From: an uncultured cyanobacterium
Lineage (GTDB): Bacteria > Cyanobacteriota > Cyanobacteriia > Cyanobacteriales > Geitlerinemataceae
DNA: 7,566 nt
Direction of reading: 5' to 3'
Assembly (NCBI GenBank): GCA_937121005.1
Contig: CAKZKB010000254.1
Location: 1-7,566, forward strand
Notes under the pieces: model-generated
The model's database searches: none
What the model saw: the letters and a program-made list of their open reading frames with translations, nothing else
What the model was told of the DNA's origin: nothing
In this document: positions 4,331 through 7,566 of the stretch, piece by piece
Layout of the letters: the number at the start of each line of letters is the position of its first letter
Position numbering within the stretch: position 1 is the stretch's first letter
Made by a program: the position numbers and the translations under genes

Positions 4331-6967
4331 ATGTCTCCGTCAGAGGAACGACATCTACCCGAACCATCGCCTTCGGAACGCCCTAAAGAGAGTGGCTTTT
4401 CGGTGGGACGCTTGCAACAATTGTTGCGACGGGCGAGAACGAGCGATCGCCCGCTTCCCGACGTGCCCGTTCCCCAATTAGGAACGGCTCCTCGCGGACG
4501 CTTGCAACGGGCTTTGTGGGAAGTCGAAAACCAATTCTCTTCGGAAGAAACACCCAGTCAACCTGCGGTTTTCCCGACTGAGGCGGAGAACGATCGCGAG
4601 GTCGATCGCCCAATTGTTACTGAGTCTACCCCTTCCCCTCCCCAACCTGTAACGACAGAACCCACCCCAACCCCTTCCCCAAAAACAGAGGATCGCGATC
4701 GGCTAGAACCTACCGTCACACCGCCTTCAGAGTCGGTTTCTACCGATCTCGAGTCCCTATCAATGCTGCTCGAGAATTTTGGAAATGGGGCTGAGTTGAG
4801 GGAACCTGCTCCCCAAAAACCAACTCCCCCACCGCCTGTAACTGAGGTTGCATCTCCTTCCCCCAGCGATCGGCCACCGACACCCGATCGCGATCGCAAA
4901 CCCCGAGTCCGAGAAGCCTTAGAACAGTATCGGGAGAAGAAAAACGAGCCGCCAAAAAGCCATTCTCGCCCCAAAGATCCCTCTGCATCGGTTCGTCCTC
5001 TCGATCGCAAATTAGAGCGCTCTGCGGCCCCTTCTCTTCCTTCTCCTCACACCGAAGCCGATCTCGAAAAAATGCGTAGTGTGGTGGCAGATTTAGCGCA
5101 AAAACTCGATCGCGTCGAGCGTCAAGTGCGCGAACCAACGGAGCTCATCGATCCGCTCATTCCTCTCATTGCCACCCTTTTGGAAAAGGAATCGGCAGCC
5201 GCTAAAGGTGATATTGTCAGGTCGGTGGTTCCGGTCATCGATCGCATTATTAAAGAGCGCACCCAAGACGATCGCTCTGCCATGAGTGCGGCACTCTCGG
5301 AAATCGTTCCCGATGCCATTTCTTACCACATTCGCGAGCATCCCAACGAAATCGCGGCTGCTATTGCCCCGGAAATTGCCGCCGCCATCGAAAAACAAAT
5401 CGAGATCGATCGCGACTCGATTACCAAAGCCCTAGCCTCAGAAATGGGTCGCGCCATTAAAGCTCAAATCGAGCTCGAACGCGATGCCATGGTCGATGCC
5501 CTCTATCCAGTCATCGGCAACACCATCAGCAAATATTTAGCTGAAGAAGTGAAGCGCATTAACGATAAGGTTGAAAATGCCCTCAGCCTAGAAGGAGTGC
5601 AGCGCAAAGTTCGCGCTCGAGTCCAAGGCGTATCCGAAGCCGAACTAATTTTACGCGAGTCGATGCCGTTTCAGGTGCGGGCCGTTTTTCTCATTCATAA
5701 AGCCTCGGGACTTGTTATTGCGGAAGCCCAAGATCCGACGCGGGAACAGTTGGAGTCGGGGACGATCGCCGGAATGCTGACCGCTATTCGCAGTTTTGCC
5801 AGCGACACCATTTCTCAAGGCGGAAACACCACCGAATTGCACGAGATCGAATATGGCGATTCGCAAATTTTATTAGAAGTTGCCGGATATTGCTATTTGG
5901 CCGTCGCGGCACGCGGCGAACCCCCGAAACGATTTATTATCAAACTGCGGCGCATTTTAGAGACGATCGTCCAAAAACACGGTACGCCGATCGAGGAATT
6001 TGATGGCGATCCCGATACCGTTCCCGAACCCGTGCGAGAGTTGGTGGCCGATCTGATTGACATTCCACCACCAGAACCGGAGGAGGAAACGGGGAAACGA
6101 CGCGGCCCCCCGGCACTGCTTGTCATTGGCGCGATCGCACTGCTAGGGGGCCTGTGGCTGGCCGGCCGCGCCTTCTGGCATCGCCACCTGGAACGCCAAG
6201 CCGCGATCGCCCTCGAGTCGGCCCCAGAGTTGGCCGTCTATCGCTTGGAAACCGATATGCGCGGCGGGGCCATGTCCTTAAGCGGACGCTTGCCGAATGG
6301 GGAATTGCGCCAACAAGCCGGAGAAGTGGTGCGACAAGCCTTGCCTAACCAAGAGGTTGAGAATAACATTTTAGCAGTGGACGTGCCCCCCGATCCGGGG
6401 CGGATCCGGGCCGAACTGAAGCGTTTGACGGCGGCCCTCGATCGCGTCGGTGATATCGAGATCGCCACCCGTTACGACGATCGCACGGTGCGCGTGGAAG
6501 GTCGGGTAGACGGCCAAGATACGGCCAATACCGTTGTCGAAACGTTGGAGTCCGTACCGGGGGTGACTTCGGTGGTGGCGACGCTGCAACTGCGCGACTC
6601 CCCCACCGAACAGCGAATTTATTTCGATCGCAACTCGGCCCGCATCGACGATGGCGACCTCGATCGCATTCTCAAACCCATCTACTCCTACTTAGAACAA
6701 AATCCGACAGCGCACTTAGAAATTATCGGTCACAGCGATCGCATTGGCAATCCAGTGTACAATCAAATTTTAGCACGCGATCGGGCCGAAAATGTCAAAG
6801 AAGTTTTGGTAGAATTGGGGATTCGGGACGATCGACTGCTCGTGCGCGGAACCAGCGCACCGCCACCAGGGTTAGAATCTGACGCACCTCCTCGGTTGAG
6901 TCGCACCGTCCGTTTTCAAACCATCGAATCGGGAAAATCTACAAGTAAATATGGCAGTTCTGTCTAG
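4331..6967 (+). CDS. Roadblock/longin-like, BON and OmpA-domain transenvelope protein
   Basis: Encodes 878 aa. Order: a Pro/Ser/Glu/Arg-rich, probably disordered region (1-240) with the related helices VGRLQQLLRRAR and RGRLQRALWEVENQ near its start; a short coiled coil (about 244-268); six 23-aa helical repeats (271-408); a roadblock/longin-like alpha-beta domain (about 445-558, FQVRAVFLIHKASGLVIAEA to LRRILETIVQKHGT); one transmembrane helix (about 594-612) preceded by KRR; two BON-like domains (about 624-683 and 692-755); and an OmpA C-terminal domain (763-860). The peptidoglycan-binding residues of OmpA are present as Asp803 (GHSD) and Arg818 (RDRA), with the usual 15-residue spacing. With no signal peptide and KRR on the N side, the first ~590 residues should be cytoplasmic and BON-OmpA periplasmic. 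The start is ATG 4331; a TTG at 4304 lies in the heptamer repeat. It overlaps the GTPase gene. OmpA is sure, BON likely, roadblock by fold pattern. Confidence 0.9.
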   Translation: MSPSEERHLPEPSPSERPKESGFSVGRLQQLLRRARTSDRPLPDVPVPQLGTAPRGRLQRALWEVENQFSSEETPSQPAVFPTEAENDREVDRPIVTESTPSPPQPVTTEPTPTPSPKTEDRDRLEPTVTPPSESVSTDLESLSMLLENFGNGAELREPAPQKPTPPPPVTEVASPSPSDRPPTPDRDRKPRVREALEQYREKKNEPPKSHSRPKDPSASVRPLDRKLERSAAPSLPSPHTEADLEKMRSVVADLAQKLDRVERQVREPTELIDPLIPLIATLLEKESAAAKGDIVRSVVPVIDRIIKERTQDDRSAMSAALSEIVPDAISYHIREHPNEIAAAIAPEIAAAIEKQIEIDRDSITKALASEMGRAIKAQIELERDAMVDALYPVIGNTISKYLAEEVKRINDKVENALSLEGVQRKVRARVQGVSEAELILRESMPFQVRAVFLIHKASGLVIAEAQDPTREQLESGTIAGMLTAIRSFASDTISQGGNTTELHEIEYGDSQILLEVAGYCYLAVAARGEPPKRFIIKLRRILETIVQKHGTPIEEFDGDPDTVPEPVRELVADLIDIPPPEPEEETGKRRGPPALLVIGAIALLGGLWLAGRAFWHRHLERQAAIALESAPELAVYRLETDMRGGAMSLSGRLPNGELRQQAGEVVRQALPNQEVENNILAVDVPPDPGRIRAELKRLTAALDRVGDIEIATRYDDRTVRVEGRVDGQDTANTVVETLESVPGVTSVVATLQLRDSPTEQRIYFDRNSARIDDGDLDRILKPIYSYLEQNPTAHLEIIGHSDRIGNPVYNQILARDRAENVKEVLVELGIRDDRLLVRGTSAPPPGLESDAPPRLSRTVRFQTIESGKSTSKYGSSV
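5141..5554 (+). repeat. Coding repeat: six tandem 23-residue units
   Basis: Codons for residues 271-408 of the OmpA-domain protein fall into six gap-free units of 23 aa, starting at residues 271, 294, 317, 340, 363 and 386. Positions 2, 6, 10 and 14 are hydrophobic in all six and position 18 in four. Position 8 is Pro in units 1, 2, 4 and 6. Charged residues gather at the end of each unit. Units 4 and 5 are closest (KQIEIDRD against AQIELERD). The DNA has diverged, so this is an old protein-level repeat. Confidence 0.7.
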
Positions 6968-7457
6968 GAAAATCTGTATGGTGGGCGATTTCGGCGTGGG
7001 TAAAACCAGTTCGATTCGCCGCTTTGTCGAAGGCCAGTTTAGCGATAAGTATTTATCGACAGTGGGAGTAAAAATCTCGCGCAAAATGGTAGAGTTGTCT
7101 GACAGCAAGGTACAGTTGATTTTGTGGGACTTGGAAGGGCATACCAAGTTTAAGGCGATCGCGCCAACCTATTTGCAAGGGGCAAAAGGCGCGTTGATTG
7201 TCGCTGATGTTACCCGTCCCGAAACCATCGATCGCATTAGCGACCATCTGGATTTATTTTACTCGGTGAATGCTGGCGGGAAAACCTTAGTCGCGTTGAA
7301 TAAGTGCGATCTAATTGACTCCGATGCGGGAGAAAAATGGTGTAATTTAGTACGCGATCGCTGGGGCGATCTCGTTCTCGAGGTGGATTTGACTTCGGCC
7401 AAAACTGGGGAAAATGTCGATCGCTTGTTTACTCTATTGACTTCCGCGATCGCGTGA
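6951..7457 (+). CDS. Ras/Rab-like small GTPase
   Basis: Encodes a 168-aa single-domain small GTPase of the prokaryotic Ras-superfamily type. All five G motifs are visible: P-loop GDFGVGKT (12-19), switch I Thr in YLSTVG (Thr37), WDLEGH (59-64), NKCD (117-120) and TSAK (148-151). Two positions are unusual for Ras/Rab: Phe14 replaces Ras Gly12, and His64 stands where the catalytic Gln61 is expected, giving DxxGH as in EF-Tu-type GTPases. There is no C-terminal Cys for prenylation, signal peptide or membrane helix, so it should be cytosolic and recruited by a partner. The ATG at 6951 lies inside the end of the upstream gene (17-nt overlap), implying translational coupling. That upstream protein carries a roadblock/longin-like domain, the fold that binds or regulates such GTPases (MglB with MglA). 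The GTPase call is very sure; the partnership is inferred. Confidence 0.95.
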   Translation: MAVLSRKICMVGDFGVGKTSSIRRFVEGQFSDKYLSTVGVKISRKMVELSDSKVQLILWDLEGHTKFKAIAPTYLQGAKGALIVADVTRPETIDRISDHLDLFYSVNAGGKTLVALNKCDLIDSDAGEKWCNLVRDRWGDLVLEVDLTSAKTGENVDRLFTLLTSAIA

Positions 7458-7472
7458 TGGTGCGAATCGAAC

Positions 7473-7566
7473 GTAACCATTCAGGGGGGTAGCGTGGTAG
7501 GCTAAAGAGGTAAGCATTTAGGTGCAAGCAAGAAACCCGGTTTCTCAAAGGATAGACTCGAATTTT
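7473..7566 (+). repeat. Palindrome-bearing intergenic repeat, copy 4 (runs off window)
   Basis: GTAACCATTCAGG (7473-7485) lies 16 nt after the GTPase stop. A second motif GTAAGCATTTAGGTG (7510-7524) and palindrome AGAAACCCGGTTTCT (7531-7545) follow. From 7510 on, the sequence matches the reverse complement of 1724-1780 at 54 of 57 positions, so a second palindrome is expected just beyond the window edge. No gene or clear intrinsic terminator is visible in 7458-7566. Confidence 0.75.

Noticed and set aside
4558..5138. Long minus-strand open frames opposite the proline-rich region
   Set aside because: They are antisense to a GC-rich, low-complexity part of an intact gene; the products are Gly/Ser/Arg-rich with no recognisable domain.

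Overview
This window looks like a chromosomal segment of a cyanobacterium, probably filamentous or Oscillatoriales-like. The evidence is the very dense HIP1 octamer GCGATCGC and its GATCGC core inside genes, the Ycf49-type DUF2499 protein, cyanobacterial-style CsaB and GatB, and heptanucleotide short tandem repeats between genes. The species cannot be named from the sequence alone. I find no tRNA, rRNA, CRISPR array, transposase or prophage gene.

Layout. At 52-348 (minus) is a small three-helix membrane protein of the Ycf49/DUF2499 family. It diverges from csaB (393-1430, plus), a polysaccharide pyruvyl transferase. The csaB-gatB convergent gap (1431-1794) holds no gene but is packed with repeats: two tandem 102-bp MITE-like units and a palindrome-bearing element. 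gatB (1795-3279, minus) encodes the B subunit of the Asp/Glu-tRNA amidotransferase. The divergent 290-bp gap 3280-3569 carries three different 7-bp-period repeats.

From 3570 to 7457 three plus-strand genes form a likely functional cassette. The first is a 203-aa coiled-coil protein. The second is an 878-aa protein with a proline-rich N-terminus, six tandem 23-aa helical repeats, a roadblock/longin-like domain, one transmembrane helix, two BON-like domains and an OmpA-type peptidoglycan-binding domain. The third is a 168-aa Ras/Rab-like small GTPase that overlaps the second gene by 17 nt. My reading is that the GTPase and the roadblock/longin-like domain meet in the cytoplasm, while the same polypeptide grips peptidoglycan in the periplasm. 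That would be a transenvelope, GTP-switched cell-wall anchor, conceptually similar to MglA/MglB-type polarity modules. This is the most interesting content of the window. The wiring is inference; the domains, except the roadblock call, are visible in the sequence.

Repeats follow a pattern. A family built from GTAACnATTCAGGT and the 15-bp palindrome AGAAACCCGGTTTCT lies just 3' of four genes (ycf49, gatB, the coiled-coil gene and the GTPase). Heptamer tandem repeats lie 5' of three genes (gatB, the coiled-coil gene and the OmpA gene).
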